NCBI RefSeq assembly: GCF_963259705.1
Contig: NC_081849.1
Coordinates: forward strand, 50,874,093 to 50,938,092
DNA: 64,000 nucleotides
From: Myotis daubentonii
Lineage: Eukaryota > Chordata > Mammalia > Chiroptera > Vespertilionidae
Direction: 5' to 3'
This document shows, piece after piece, positions 1 to 10,960 of this stretch; the stretch's first letter is position 1; each line of letters starts with the position of its first letter. The position numbers and the translations under genes were made by a program. The notes under the pieces were generated by a model. It worked only from the letters and a program-made list of their open reading frames with translations, had not been told where the DNA came from and ran no database searches.

Positions 1-200
1 CCAGACATTGTGTTCTACATCTCAGAGCACTTCTTAGAGAGCTGCGAAAGAAAAAAACAAACAAAACTGCAACACTGATGGGAGCCTCTGGATTTTTCTT
101 TCTTTGTGCTGCTTGTCTCCACAAAGGAGGCAAAGCAGATTCTTTGCTCTTTGGTTCTTGGGTCTCATGATTATTATTAGGACAGTTATAATAGTATATA

Positions 201-250
201 GATATGTGCCCTGACTGGGAATTGAACCCGCCACTTTTTGGTGTCAGGGT
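201..250 (-). repeat. Ves SINE fragment
   Basis: About 50 bp match the middle of a Ves SINE read on the minus strand: the run 'tgccctgactgggaattgaaccc' is the B-box side of the tRNA-like head seen in the complete copies of this window. Neither the A-rich tail nor the rest of the head is recognisable, so this is a truncated or decayed copy. Confidence 0.55.
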
Positions 251-1740
251 TATAATGTACATTTCTATGCCATTTCCAACTATTGTATTTAATCTATTAA
301 TTTCACCTGTTCAATTTATAAAGCTGTTGGAACAAAGATTTTAATAGTAGAAGCTTTTGAAGTAGTTTTGTAACTACTTTCATACTGAGTATATTTCTGA
401 AAGGTTGTTTATAAATTGATTTTTTTAATGGAACAGTATTTTATGTATATTAGCAAGCTTACTATTTAAATACATTCTTTAGTGAATCCTTTTGTGAAGG
501 GAATATTCAGCCCATAATTTGTTTCTTTGTGTAAACCTGCATTTGCATACATCAAATTTGTTTTAAATAGGATTTATCTACAAATGTTGATCCATGTGTC
601 TGAAAAGAAGAAAATTTAATTTCTGTTTGATGTGAAGAACAAATTCAGATTTGGCACTTTTGATAGATGAGACAAGCCAAATTATTTTAGTTCTATTCTT
701 TTCAACTAAATGCTATCAAAATATGCTTTACACCCAAAATTAAGGGTGGCAAGAGTTCATATGTTAAGGTTGAACTACAGTATATTTTTCAACTACATTT
801 TCTTAAATAGTAACAGGGCTAGTGTGAAGTTATACCAAGTTTAAAACATTATTTAGTAGTTTTATCTTTACTTTTCTGAAAGCATAACTGGAATCCCAAA
901 TCTTGATGATTTTTTTGTTTTAAAAATACTTTTACTTTGTCTTAGTCTGTAGTCATAGAAGTAGATGCATATGTTGCTTTTAATTATGTGTTTGTTAGCT
1001 TTTTACTTACCGTACTTTGATGATACCCACCAGTTTATTAAGCCCTGTTTAATACTGGGAAGTATTAATGACAATTCACCCTCCTTTTAGTTTGGATACT
1101 GAAACATTGTTAACTAGAATTAACCATAAGCAGATATTTAGTTCATAATATAGCATAAATATGGTAGATTTCTAATGCAAAAATAAGATGTAATTGTGGT
1201 TGTATACTATTTAACTGCACTGTGGTTAAATAGACTTCTTCCTGCAGGGCTGTCTGGGAGCTAATTACTATTTGGTATACTGGTTCTCTGGGAAAGTATA
1301 TACAAATTAAAGCTGACAGCATTGGGAACTTGACCCCATCTCTCAGACCCCCTGCACAACCTACTGGATAGCCAGTCAAAGGAGAGCCCTCTCATGATTT
1401 AACGTGCATACTGTTAGATTCCATGGAAACTAAAGCTCTTCCTTCATAACTGAGGAAGAAGTCAGTGGGTTAGGGAACCCTAGGAAATGTCATAGGATCC
1501 AGGAGAAACACCTCTTTAATATATATAGGGCCGCCATTTGTCCATGGACTTAACAAGTAGCGTGTCAGGAATAACCCAGAGGACATTATTAAAGGCAAAA
1601 ATTGGAAAGAAAGCAAAGAATCAGGAGCAGAGGTTTGAGTGACAAGTTCAAGGTGTGACCTAGAGATATTGTTCCAAATGCAGGCCTTGACCTGTGTGAG
1701 GATTTGGGGCACACTGTGCCAGGGAGGATTAGGCAGAGTG
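251..1740. other. AT-rich DNA, nothing recognised
   Basis: I see no exon with convincing splice signals and no transposon I can name. Short open frames (under 85 codons) have no protein-like features. The part from about 1190 to 1700 is somewhat less AT-rich and could be an old unidentified repeat. Confidence 0.4.
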
Positions 1741-1744
1741 GCCC

Positions 1745-1860
1745 GACTGAGTTTATTTGCTCACTCATTCACTGCCTACTCTTTTTCAGGAGATGCAGAG
1801 ATTAATACACGGTCATTGTTAAGGAGTTTGTAAGTGGGCTACAAGTCTGTATAAGAGAGA
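1745..1860 (-). repeat. L2 LINE fragment, antisense
   Basis: The stretch 'actcattcactgcc..' followed by 'caggagatgcagagattaat' and 'aaggagtttgtaagt' follows the antisense order of the L2 3' end (target-like tail, then the 'size of the element' block). It also mimics a 40-nt exon, because it happens to hold a pyrimidine tract with AG and a GTAAGT. Confidence 0.5.
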
Positions 1861-2127
1861 ATGAGACTTGTACCCTGCAGAGTCGTAGTTGAGAATGCTG
1901 ATCTTTTCGTAGTGGGACAAATGAGTCGTATGAGTATGGAGGATTACTTCTTTTTCCCTTAACCATTGAATTTATGATTAGACAGTTCTCTAATATATCT
2001 ACCCTGTAACTTGCCATTCCTTTTGAGAATCTTGTTGAGTTTCCTTTAAAAATATAGCTATTCCTATGAGAGATTCCATTCTAAACTATTATCAGCTAAC
2101 ACTTCAATAATTATCTGACATTGGTTA

Positions 2128-2245
2128 ATATTCAGCCACTTACTATGTGACCTTGAGTAATTTGGTTAACCACTCCAAGCCTCATCTTCCTCATCAGGAA
2201 AATGGGAATGAATAGCAACAGTACTTACCTCTAGCTCTAGTGTGG
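2128..2245 (+). repeat. MIR SINE
   Basis: The core reads 'ccacttactatgtgaccttgagtaa', then 'cctcatcttcctcatcagg', 'aaaatggg' and 'acttacctct', in MIR sense order. Divergence is that of an old mammalian repeat. Confidence 0.8.
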
Positions 2246-2517
2246 GAGAGGAAGGGGGTTGATAGGAAGAAGGCAGGATTTCTAGGAAAGAGCTGTGAGG
2301 GTGCTGAAAACAAATTTTGTAATTTCATTTTAATTCTTTCTTCACTTCCATTTCCAAATAGTTGCTAAATGCTGTTGATTGTTTCCTTTTACCATATCAG
2401 AGTTGTGACCTATTATCTCCATTTTCATTACCTTTGGATATTTGTACTAATTTCATAAGTAATCTTGCCTTTAGTCTCTTAACTATCAGCTTATAAAACA
2501 CAACTTTGGTCATATTA

Positions 2518-2727
2518 TTGACCTGTCTCAGTGAATAGAGCATCGACCTGTGGACTGAAGGGTCCTGGGTCCGATTCCAGTCAAGGGCACATGCCTGGGT
2601 TGCAGGCTCAATCCCTAGTTGGGGGCATGCAGGAGGCAGCTGATCAATGATTCTCTCTCTTCATTGATGTTTCTATTTCTCTCCCTTCCTCTCTGAAATC
2701 AATAAAAATATATTAAAAAAATATACC
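2518..2727 (+). repeat. Ves SINE
   Basis: This is a tRNA-derived Ves SINE in sense orientation. It shows the head 'ctcagtgaatagagcatcgacc', the 'gggtccgattccagtcaagg' B-box region, 'gcaggaggcagctgatcaatg', a pyrimidine-rich stretch, and an AATAAAAATATATT tail. The first bases of the head are missing or diverged. Confidence 0.93.
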
Positions 2728-3012
2728 CACCATTGTTCTCCCGTTAACTTTTCTTTAACCTGGAATTCAAAATTGTGCAAAATATGATTTGAATATATTT
2801 CTCCTACCCTACATCTTAGCATTCTCTGTCATGTATTCTGTGTCCAAATTATATTCCACTGAGCATTATTCTCTGAATGTGGCCTTAAATTGTTTTGACT
2901 CTCACTGTCTACTTGGCCTAAATGTTTTCCTGTCTTTTTCTGTCCAAATCCTAAAATGTCTTTCAAAACGGTTCTAATCTTTTACTATCAATTCTATTCT
3001 TGATTTATTCTT

Positions 3013-3229
3013 AAAAAAAAAAACATTTTTATTGATTCAGAGAGGAAGGGAGAGGGAGAGAGAGATACAAACATCAATGGTGAGAGAGAATCATTGATTG
3101 GCTGCCTCCTGCACTCCCCCTACTGGGGATCGAGCCCACAACCAGGCATATGCCCTTGACCGGAATCGAACGCTGGACCCTTCAGTCTGCAGGCTGACAC
3201 TTTATCCACTGAGCCAAACCAGCCAGGGC
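3013..3229 (-). repeat. Ves SINE, minus strand, with 16-bp TSD
   Basis: A full-length Ves in antisense: poly-A side first (AAAAAACATTTTTATTGATT), then purine-rich repeats, 'ggctgcctcctgca', 'gaccggaatcgaac' and the head ending 'gagccaaaccagccagggct'. The flanks ttcttgatttattctt (2997-3012) and ttcttgattaattctt (3230-3245) form a 16-bp target-site duplication with one mismatch, so this is a clean retrotransposition event. Confidence 0.95.
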
Positions 3230-3344
3230 TTCTTGATTAATTCTTATTGTAAAAAGCAAAACTCTATGTTTTCTAATTTTCTAAAATATTAGTTTTTGTA
3301 CTCAATGCTTTCTACATTATCTTATGGTTATTTGTTGACATTTT

Positions 3345-3465
3345 TTGGCACTAATAGATGGTAAGTTCTTTGAGCACAAAAACTATGTTTTACTTATCTT
3401 TATGTACTTTGAAGCTCCTAGGACAGTATTTTGCTTATAATGGATGCTCAGTAAATCTTGCTTTT
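3345..3465 (+). repeat. L2 LINE 3' fragment
   Basis: The order 'gatggtaagttctttgagcac', 'tgaagctcctaggacagtatt' and 'atggatgctcagtaaat' is that of the L2 3' end in sense orientation. Confidence 0.65.
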
Positions 3466-3469
3466 TTTT

Positions 3470-4755
3470 TTTTTCTCTTAAAAGAAAAATGTGTGATTAT
3501 TTTTTGGATGAAGACCAAACATGCTAATGCCCACAGTTGGATAAAAAAAAGTTAACCAATCAAATGTGTGAACTATAATCTTTATAAAGATTAATTGTTT
3601 AAGCAAAAGCCTTTACCCTGATTACGGGAATTATTAAATTGTATTTCATAGATATTTGAGAATTCAGTGTATTTCATAGGGTACTAGGCTTACTCCAAGC
3701 ACTTTAATTCATGTTTTTATCTAAATAGACTAGCAAATCACTAGGAATATGAATGTATGAATAGCTGTTTCAGTTTATGATTGTTATGATTATTGTGCTA
3801 TGTAGCTATTAATAAGCTTCTGGTCTTTATAAAACTTATATTGGGCATCTGTGGTTCCTAATTATTCAGGATAAGTTAAAGTAGCTTAATATCATTGCTT
3901 CTTTGTACATTTAATAAAGTTATGCCTAACATGGGGGAGAGATAAAGAAAGATTATTTAAGGAACTTACGACCATGAACTGGTAGAGACCCAGAATAGTC
4001 ATAACTGCTAAGAGTCTTGAAAACAAAAAAAGTAAATGAGTGTCATGTGGTTCCTTGAGCTATAATGAACACCATTTTACTCTTAGGAAGAAGAGAGAAG
4101 CTAGGAGCAACTATGCATGATCATTTTCACTAAATTCTTCTAAGAATGTTTACCTGTTTACAGCTGGATTCATCCTTTCTAATAATATTGGGAAATAAAT
4201 ACTAGTCAGATACAGGAATTTATTGTGTAAGTGTAATTTCAAAAGTTGCCACACGATGGCAGAAGATCCTTGTATCTGGAAAGACAAATGGAAAAAACTT
4301 TCAGTTTTATTTGAAATAGTATTTGTCTTTTCATATTTCAACTAGTAATCTTCATGGTTGTGTTATCTGATATAGATTTATTATCATTTTAAATGTTTTA
4401 ACTAATTTTAAAATGGAATACGTGTTTTGTTGTGTGTGTTTTTTTCCATTTCTCGTATACAAATTTAACCCATTTTTAAGGTTTTATATATTTCCCCTTA
4501 ATAGTGTTTTAAATAATTGTTTTGGTAAATGGATTTTTTCTTAAAAATCCAATTTAGGGGAAATTGAGTACAGTTATTTATTATTTATAGATAAATGTAT
4601 GAAACCCAAAATGTGGAATTTTGACTTTATTTTAGAAGTGAAGGAATTGATTCATTCTTTGTATTAATTTACCTAGAGTTTGGAATGGCCATCTCATGTT
4701 CTCTTGACTGTTTTGTTAGTTGCCTGCTTTATCACTGTCAGGTCTTCTCTGAAAT
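3470..4755. other. AT-rich DNA, nothing recognised
   Basis: There are no exon-like segments and no identifiable transposon. Several homopolymer runs and short ORFs are present, none with protein-like composition. Confidence 0.4.
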
Positions 4756-4759
4756 TTTC

Positions 4760-4920
4760 TGTCTTAATTTAAGAAATTATTCATTCTGTAAATATTTATT
4801 AAATGCTTACCATGTTTCATATACTACCCTAGACACTGAAATTTATAGTGATAAAAAAATCCATAAGATATAATCAGATATAACTTTTTCAGAGCTCACA
4901 ATCTTGCAAGGCAGATAGCT
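4760..4920 (-). repeat. L2 LINE 3' fragment, antisense
   Basis: The segment 'attcattctgtaaatatttattaaatgctt', 'tactaccctagacactga' and 'gctcacaatcttgcaaggcag' has the antisense layout of the L2 3' end and is strongly decayed. Confidence 0.55.
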
Positions 4921-5250
4921 ACCAAATACATTATTGTGTTTTGAGTTCATGTTTGTGAGTCTTATTAAAACAAATATACTTTTCATACAGATTTAAAGAA
5001 TATACAACTTTTACATAGGTACAGTAGATTAATTATAAAAATATTGAATTATATGAGTGATGACTGGGAAAAGATCAAAATAAAGATTTGGGAATTTTGG
5101 GAAAACTTAAATAGTCCAAGGTTTTTTTGTGTGTTTTAAAGGATGTTAGATTCGCTAGTGAAAAAGAGAGGGGGAATAACATGACATTTTTTAAGTTTTA
5201 ATTAGTGACATTTTGGCCTTTTTCAGTGTCCACATGATTTTTATTATATA
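4921..5250. other. AT-rich DNA, nothing recognised
   Basis: No gene, repeat or regulatory structure that I can support lies between the L2 fragment and the Helitron. Confidence 0.4.
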
Positions 5251-5862
5251 CTAGGGGCCCGGTGCACGAAATTCGTGCACTGGGTGTGTGTGTGTGGGGG
5301 GGGGAGTGTCCCTCAGCCCAGCCTGCCCCCTCTCACATACTGGGAGCCCTCAGGCATTGACCCCCATCACCCTCCAATCGCAGGATCGGCCCCTTGCCCA
5401 AGCCTGATGCCTCTGGCTGAGGCGTCCAGCCCGGGCAGCGGGGACCCACAGCTGCAGCGGCCCCGCAATCATGGGCTTCGCTTTAGGCCCAGGCAAGGGA
5501 CCCCTAGCTCCCGGGACTGCCAGCTTCCACCGTGCCCAGCCCCCATCGCTGGCTCCACCCCTACTTCCTGCTATCACTGGCCAGGGCGGAAAAGGCACCT
5601 GATTCTCCGATCATGGCTGGGGGGCAGGGCAAAGGCCCCCCAGCTCTTAGCTCCCCCCTGGGTTTCCCATCACTGTCAGTGGCAGGGGGCTTCTTCCTGC
5701 TTTCCCTTTCGCCTCCCTGCATTGTGCCTACGTATGCAAATTAACCGCCATCTTGTTGGCAGTTAACTGCCAATCTTAGTTGGCAGTTAATTTGCATATA
5801 GCCCTGATTAGCCAATGAAAAGGGTAGCTCGTACGCCAATTACCATTTTTCTCTTTTATTAG
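5251..5862 (-). mobile_element. HeliBat-type non-autonomous Helitron, minus strand
   Basis: Read on the minus strand, the 3' end is complete: a hairpin of the GTGCAC..GTGCAC type (plus-strand 5262-5280) followed by GGGCCCCTAG, with the host A before CTAG at 5250. The 5' side ends at ctcttttattag (5851-5862), so the outermost TCCTAT is lost or mutated. The element shares its 5' part, including the octamer and YY1-like block at 5734-5797, with the plus-strand Helitron at 21767-22809. It keeps only about one unit of the GC-rich tandem array that copy carries. Its 163-codon open frame is Helitron DNA and not a gene. Confidence 0.92.
5734..5797 (-). promoter_or_regulatory. Facing octamer motifs and YY1-like site in Helitron
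   Basis: ATGCAAAT (5734-5741) and ATTTGCAT (5790-5797) face each other. CCGCCATCTT (5745-5754) lies between them and is the reverse complement of the YY1-type core AAGATGGCGG. The same block occurs at 15610-15673 and 21839-21902. Binding is inferred from motif similarity only. Confidence 0.45.
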
Positions 5863-6335
5863 TGTTGATTGTTTGTATAATTTGTAATAAAAACTGGGAC
5901 ATGATTATAAAGAAGCACTAAAATAAAATCATATAACACATGTATAGATAAGTACTTGAAATGTAGATTTATTGACTGTTAAATTTGGTTTATTGCTAGA
6001 ACTATAAAATAGTTCTTTATGAAAACAGCCTTCAAAAATAAGACTAAAAAATAAAAATTACATATATCTGTTACTTTAAGACAAAAAACCCCCCACCTTT
6101 ATAGTAATTATATGAACATTACAAAAAGAAAATAAACAGAATAATTGCTCTTGGGGTATATTAATGTGTGCCTTCTTTTTAGCTGTTTCTATCTGTAATA
6201 TCTTACTTTTTTTCTGAAAAAATGTAGTTTTTACAATATGGTATTAAATTTTTTCTTAAAATTGCATGTAAGATTTTGCATATATATTTTACGATTAATT
6301 GCTGACTTCTTTAACTGAGAAAACCTTCTTTTCGA
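5863..6335. other. AT-rich DNA, nothing recognised
   Basis: No exon or named transposon seen; the right end runs into the L1 fragment. Confidence 0.4.
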
Positions 6336-6563
6336 GTTAGTGTTTTTGATCTCTCTGGATAGATGTGGAATTGCTGGGTCATAGGGTAGTAGTACATGTA
6401 AGTTTTTGAGGATCCTCCATACTGTTTTCCATAGGGGCTGCACCAATGTACAATCCCACCAAGAATACATGAGGGTTCCATATTTTTCACATCCTTAGCA
6501 ACACTTATGATTGTTGATTTATTGATGGTAGCCATTCTGAGATATGTGAGGTGATATGTCATT
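6336..6563 (-). repeat. L1M fragment, antisense (left part)
   Basis: The run 'gtggaattgctgggtcatagg', 'cctccatactgttttccata' and 'caccaatgtacaatcccacc' is the antisense of the L1 ORF2 C-terminal region. It is interrupted by a Ves SINE at 6564-6786 and resumes at 6787. Confidence 0.88.
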
Positions 6564-6786
6564 TGTGTGTGTGTGTGTTTAAAATACGTGTTTATTGATT
6601 TTAGAGAGAGGGGAAGGAAGAGGGAAAGAATGATAGAAACATCAGTGAGAGAGAAACATCAATCTGCTGCCTCCTGCAGGCCCCTTACTGGGGATGGATT
6701 CTGCAACCCAGGCTTGTGCCCTGACCAGGAAACAAACCAGTGATCTCTTGGTTCATGGGTTGACCACTGATCAACCCCAGCCTCGA
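6564..6786 (-). repeat. Ves SINE inserted in L1
   Basis: A minus-strand Ves with a (TG)n-rich start, tail-side 'gtttattgattttagagagag', 'ctgcctcctgcaggcccc' and B-box side 'tgccctgaccaggaaacaaacc'. It splits an L1M fragment whose reading continues on both sides, with a short duplication gtcatt (6558-6563 and 6787-6792). Confidence 0.9.
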
Positions 6787-7120
6787 GTCATTGTGGTTTT
6801 AATTTGCATTTCCCTGATGAGTAGTGATGTTGAGCATCTTTTCATGTTATTGGCTATTTGTATGTCTTCTTTGGAGAAGTGTCTATTCAGATCCTCTGCC
6901 CATATTTTAATTGTATTGTTTGTTTTTTTAGTGTTAAGTTATATATTTTACATATTAATCCCTTATCAGATGTATTATTGGCAAATATTTTCTACCATAC
7001 AGTGAATTGTCTTTTCATTTTGTTGTTAGTTTCTTTTCAAGATGCAGAAACTTTTTAGTTTGACATAATCTCATTTGTTTATTTTTCTTTTATTTCCCTT
7101 TGAGGAGATGTAGCTTTTTA
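6787..7120 (-). repeat. L1M fragment, antisense (right part)
   Basis: Continuation of the fragment at 6336: 'cattgtggttttaatttgca', 'tttccctgatgagtagtgat' and 'agaagtgtctattcagatcc' follow the antisense ORF2 order. It ends near 'ctttgaggagatgtagc'. Confidence 0.88.
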
Positions 7121-7731
7121 AAATATATTATTTGGGGCCCCAAGAAACTTTAAGATGCAGAAGAGTAAGAAATCTACAGATATGACACAAGGCACTTGTA
7201 TTTGTCAAGTATTAGGAGTATCACCAGTGTGGACCAGTAGTTTTATTGCTAGCTTTACCCAGTGGCCAAATAAGTTTCTATTAAACGAGTACAAAAAATG
7301 TTTTATATAAATGTTAAAGGCACACTTTAAAATTAAATATCCTTTGCATTTTGAAGTTATTTATTACATGTTCTTACAAGCTATTATCTTTTAAAAGTAT
7401 GCTACTTTGTAAAACACTGTGTAATATGAAGTGAGAATTCTCGTGATCCGTCTGCAATGTGTTAAGGAAAAATAAATTATGACAATGGAAGTTCAGAGTG
7501 ATAGCTTGAAAAAGAAGTTATTATTAGAGAGGGATTATATTTTATTGGCAGCTGTTAGGTGACTTAATTGAAGATATTTCACTTTTTGTAAAAAATACCT
7601 TGTCTATTTTTTTCCTCATATTTTTATTAAAAAGTTTCCAAAATTGAAATAAATATTTTTTAACATCTCTCCATCTGAAAATGTGTTTTTGGATTTTTGT
7701 GTACAAGAATCCAAGCTATTTTATTTACTTA
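7121..7731. other. AT-rich DNA, nothing recognised
   Basis: No gene-like or repeat-like structure I can name. Confidence 0.4.
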
Positions 7732-7945
7732 TTTAAATACATTTTTATTGATTTCAGAGAGAATGGGAAAGGGAGAGAGAGAGAGAAAGAAATAACAATG
7801 ATAAGAGTCACTGATTGGCTGCCTCTTGCACACCCCACACTGGGGACTGAGCCCACAACCTGGGCATGTGTCCTGACCAGGAATTGAACAGTTACTTTTT
7901 GGTTCATAAGTCCATTCTCAACCAGTGAGCTGCACTGGCCGGGCT
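7732..7945 (-). repeat. Ves SINE, minus strand
   Basis: Full Ves in antisense: 'tacatttttattgatttcagagag', '(ag)n', 'ggctgcctcttgcacacccc', 'gtcctgaccaggaattgaac' and the head end 'gtgagctgcactggccgggct'. No clear target duplication is left. Confidence 0.92.
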
Positions 7946-8620
7946 GGTAAACATCTTTTTATGTGCTTATTTGCCATCTGTACGCGATTTTGGTGAAATG
8001 TCTGTTCATGCCTTTTGCATATTTTCTAATTGGGTTATTTTTTTAGTTTTGAGAATTCTTTATATATTCCAGATACTGGTTTGTTCTTGTTTTCTTGTTA
8101 GATGTGGTTTGCATATATTTCTCCTATCTGTAGTTTGTTTTTCATTCTTTTAACAGGATCTTTTTCTGAGTGAAAGTTTTAATGAGTTCCACTTTATTAC
8201 TTTTTCTTTTTATGATCATGGTGTTGGTGTCAAGTATGAATTCTTTACCTCGTCCTAGGTCCTGAAGATTTTCTCTTCTTCTTTCTTTCACACTTTACAT
8301 TTAGGCCCATGGTCTATTTTTTAATTAACTTTTGCATATGATGTGAGGTTTAGCTTGTTTCTTTTTTTTTTTTCCTTCTTCCTTTTTTTGGTATATAGTC
8401 CACTTGCTTCAGCACCATTTGTTGAAAAGGCTGTTTCTCTTCCATTTTATTGCTTTTGCACCTTCCTAAAAAATCAATTAGGCATGTTTGTGTGACTCTG
8501 TTTCTGGGTTCTCTATTTTGTCCCATTGGTCTATGTGGTGGTCACTCCACCACACTGTTTCGTTTGCTGTAACTATAAAAGTCCTAACATCAGGAAGAAT
8601 GATTTTTCTGAAACTTGGGG
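7946..8620 (-). repeat. L1M fragment, antisense
   Basis: The order 'tttgccatctgtacgcgat', 'ttgagaattctttatatattcc', 'aggcccatggtctatttttt', 'cagcaccatttgttgaaaagg' and 'ctattttgtcccattggtct' is typical of an L1M ORF2/3' region in antisense. Frames are broken throughout. Confidence 0.88.
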
Positions 8621-8674
8621 AGATCAGCTCTGGGAGAAATGACATCTTAACTATGCTGAACTACTTCAGTTTTT

Positions 8675-8790
8675 ACATTTAAATTTAAGTAAAACAAAAT
8701 TAAGAACTCAGGTTCTACAGTATTATATTTCAAGGGCTCAAGCCACATTGGCTTGTGACTACTCGGTTGGATAAGGTAGCTCTAGAATAC
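8675..8790. repeat. Possible old hAT MITE fragment
   Basis: 'caagccacattggcttgtgactactcggttgg' resembles the 'gccacatgtggct..ggctactg..ttgga' ending of an ancient hAT-type mammalian MITE. Terminal repeats are not complete. Confidence 0.35.
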
Positions 8791-8814
8791 CATACATACT
8801 GGTTCCTGTGTCTG

Positions 8815-9120
8815 GAACACCCCTCCTTTTAGGTTGATCAACTTCTTATCCTTTAGATGGCACCTTGTCCTAGATACTCTCTCTGTCCAATGTCTCATTT
8901 CTCAACCCAAAAGCTGCTATGGAACTCGCGTGTGTTCATTTCTAATTATGGCAATTATTATGCACTCCCTCCTCTTCATTATTACATTGTGTGCTAGTTA
9001 CTCTGTTACTTCTCTGCTTCACCACTAAATTATAAGCTCCGTTGAATCAGAAATTGTGTGATTATGCTTATATCTCTAGCACCCCACATTTAGTGTGTGC
9101 TCAGTAAGTAGTTGGTGATG
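8815..9120 (+). repeat. L2 LINE fragment
   Basis: 'ctaaattataagctccgttga', 'ctctagcaccccacatttagtg' and 'gtgctcagtaagtagttgg' are in L2 sense order. The upstream part 'tagatggcaccttgtcc' fits the same element. Confidence 0.7.
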
Positions 9121-9348
9121 TATGAACAGTATATCACATCTAGTTAATTTACTTATTTTTTGTAGACTGTCTTCCAGCTGGGATTTGTCTGGTGTTTTCC
9201 TCATGAATAAACTGGGGTTATGGGTTTGGGGAAGAAAATCCACAGAAGTAAATGCCATTGTCATCACATCATATTAAGGATACATTATTGCCATTGTTTT
9301 GATCTCATTAATGTGTCTGATAATGATGAGCTTGTGCCTTTACTTTCT

Positions 9349-9417
9349 ATGTTACCTTTACTTATTTCAGCATTTATGGACTATAAATTAATCAGAAAAT
9401 TGGATTTTATTAAGTAA
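9349..9417. repeat. Flank shared with 12188-12249
   Basis: About 65 bp just outside the 3' (CTAG) end of the Helitron at 9418 recur at 12188-12249, again just outside a Helitron 3' end. Shared blocks include 'ttatttcagcatttatg', 'atcagaaaattg' and 'attttattaa', with roughly eight mismatches. Two independent Helitron insertions into the same base are unlikely. This is a local duplication or DNA carried along by a Helitron that read past its terminator. Confidence 0.75.
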
Positions 9418-9882
9418 CTAGAGGCCTGGTACACACAAATTTGTGCACTCGGGGGTAGGGAGTCCCTCAGCCTGGCCTGTGCCCTCTCGCAGTCTGGGAC
9501 CCCTTGGGGGATGACCACCTGCTGGCGTAGGCCTGCTCCCCGGGGGGATTGGGCCTAAGATGGCAATCAGACATCCCTCTGGCAGCCTGGCAGCCCTCGG
9601 GGGATGTCCATTTGCCAGCGGGGAGCAGACCTAAGCTGCAGTCAGACATCCTTAGCCCTGCTGAGACAGGAGAGGCTCCCACCACCACCGCTGTACTGGC
9701 AGCCATCAGCCTGGCTTGTGGCTGAGCAGAGCTCCCCCCTGTGAGAGTGCACTGACCACCAGGGGACAGCTCCTGCATTGAGTGTCTGCCCCCTGGTGGT
9801 CAGTGTGTGTCATAGTGACCAGTCATTCCCAGTCTTTCTCCTATTAGGGTCAGTTTGCATCTTACCCTTTTACTATATAGGA
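9418..9882 (-). mobile_element. HeliBat-type Helitron carrying CTCF-like pair, minus strand
   Basis: On the minus strand this element starts TCCTATATAGTAAAAGGG (plus 9865-9882) and ends with a diverged hairpin and CTAG (plus 9418-9421). The host base before CTAG is A. It belongs to the same subfamily as the copies at 21314 and 37400: all hold the 'ctgaccaccagggg' / 'ccctggtggtcag' inverted pair and the GC-rich 'agtctgggaccccttggggg' region. Its 5' end touches the next Helitron at 9883. Confidence 0.93.
9752..9803. promoter_or_regulatory. Inverted pair of CTCF-like core motifs in Helitron
   Basis: CTGACCACCAGGGGACAG (9752-9769) faces CTGCCCCCTGGTGGTCAG (9786-9803). The second is a perfect match to the CTCF core CCASYAGRKGGCRS read on the minus strand. 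The first has a G-to-A change in the core. Binding is inferred only. Confidence 0.55.
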
Positions 9883-10560
9883 TAGAGGCCTGGTGCACCA
9901 GTGGGGGCCAGCTGGTTTGCCCTGAAGGGTGTCCCGGATCAGGGTGGGGGTCCTGCTTGGGTGCCTGGCCAGCCTGGACGAGGGGCTGATGGCTGTTTGC
10001 AGCTGGTCACACCCTCTTAGGGTGGGGGTCCTGCTTGGGTGCCTGGCCAGTCTGGGTGAGGGGCTGAGGGCCGTTTTCAGGCTGGCGGGTGACTGAAGCT
10101 CCCAGTCTCTCTTTATTTTTAATTTTTTTAAATTTTTATTCTGGGATTTACTTAGCTTCTATAGCTGTCACTGGAGCTGAGAGCTGGCTCCAGCTCTGAG
10201 GCCGTGGCTAGCTGAAAGCAGGTATCTGGGTTTGTTTAGCTTCCATAATTGAAACTCTGTTGCCATCACTGGCTCTCTAAGCTCTGAGGCCCCGGCTGGC
10301 TGAAAGCGGGTATCTGGGGTTTGTTTAGTTTCTATAATTGCAACACTGTTGCTTAGACTGGAGCTCAGAGCTGGGCTGCGGCAGGCGGGGAACCTTGGGT
10401 TTCTCCATCACTGGAGCAAGCAAGCCTCATGTTCGCTTCAGCTGCTTGGCTGCCGGCTGCCATCTTTGTTGGCAGTTAATTTGCATATCCTGCTGATTAG
10501 CCAGTGGGAAGTGTAGCGGAGGTATGGTTAATTACCATGTTTGTCTATTATTAGATAGGA
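9883..10560 (-). mobile_element. Second, abutting HeliBat-type Helitron, minus strand
   Basis: The 5' end on the minus strand is the canonical TCCTATCTAATAATAGAC (plus 10543-10560), followed by host T at 10561. The 3' end next to 9883 reads tagaggcctggtgcacc, but the hairpin is incomplete. It holds internal tandem repeats. About two units of 'gggtgggggtcctgcttggg' lie at 9941-10060, and two to three units of roughly 105 bp with 'gctgaaagc..ggtatctggg' lie at 10150-10360. An ATTTGCAT octamer sits at 10479-10486 next to 'gccatctttgttggcag'. Confidence 0.88.
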
Positions 10561-10699
10561 TGGTAAATGCTAAATCTTTAAATAAGAGTTATCTATTCAG
10601 TAGTTGCAAAGTTACCTGTTCACTAGTATCTTTTTTGCTTGTGCTTGCATTATTAATATTATTTTCAACCACAGGATTCTTTATAAGCATCTTTTAAAG

Positions 10700-10960
10700 T
10701 CTCCTGTCCATTAGACCAAATAACATAAATTGTAAATCCACTTAACTGGCCTGACCAACTATAGCATGTCCCAATACCGGGCTCTGGGGGCAGATTGTGG
10801 TTGTAGGGAGAGGTTTCTCTCAGTTTGGTGGCATGGGGAACTGGGGAACTAACCTTATATTACTTATTGCCTGAATCATACATGACTTTCACAGTGTTAA
10901 ACAGTTATGTGACACCCTGCAATTTAAATACCAGTAAAACAAAATTAAAAAAAAAAACCC
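10700..10960 (+). repeat. Possible LINE 3' end with A-rich tail
   Basis: A segment ending 'acaccctgcaatttaaatacc' plus an A-rich tract (AAAACAAAATTAAAAAAAAAAA) looks like the 3' end of a retroposed LINE. I could not identify the subfamily or a target duplication. Confidence 0.35.

Noticed and set aside
1784..1823. A 40-nt segment with a good acceptor (ctctttttcag) and donor (gtaagt) and one open frame
   Set aside because: The sequence follows the antisense 3' end of an L2 element, so the splice-like signals are by chance.
2518..2727. tRNA-like A and B boxes of Ves SINEs as possible tRNA genes
   Set aside because: The heads are diverged tRNA relics followed by SINE bodies and A-rich tails; no cloverleaf of a working tRNA is evident.
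5275..5766. 163-codon open frame on the plus strand
   Set aside because: It lies wholly within a GC-rich Helitron, overlaps other open frames and starts in the terminal hairpin.
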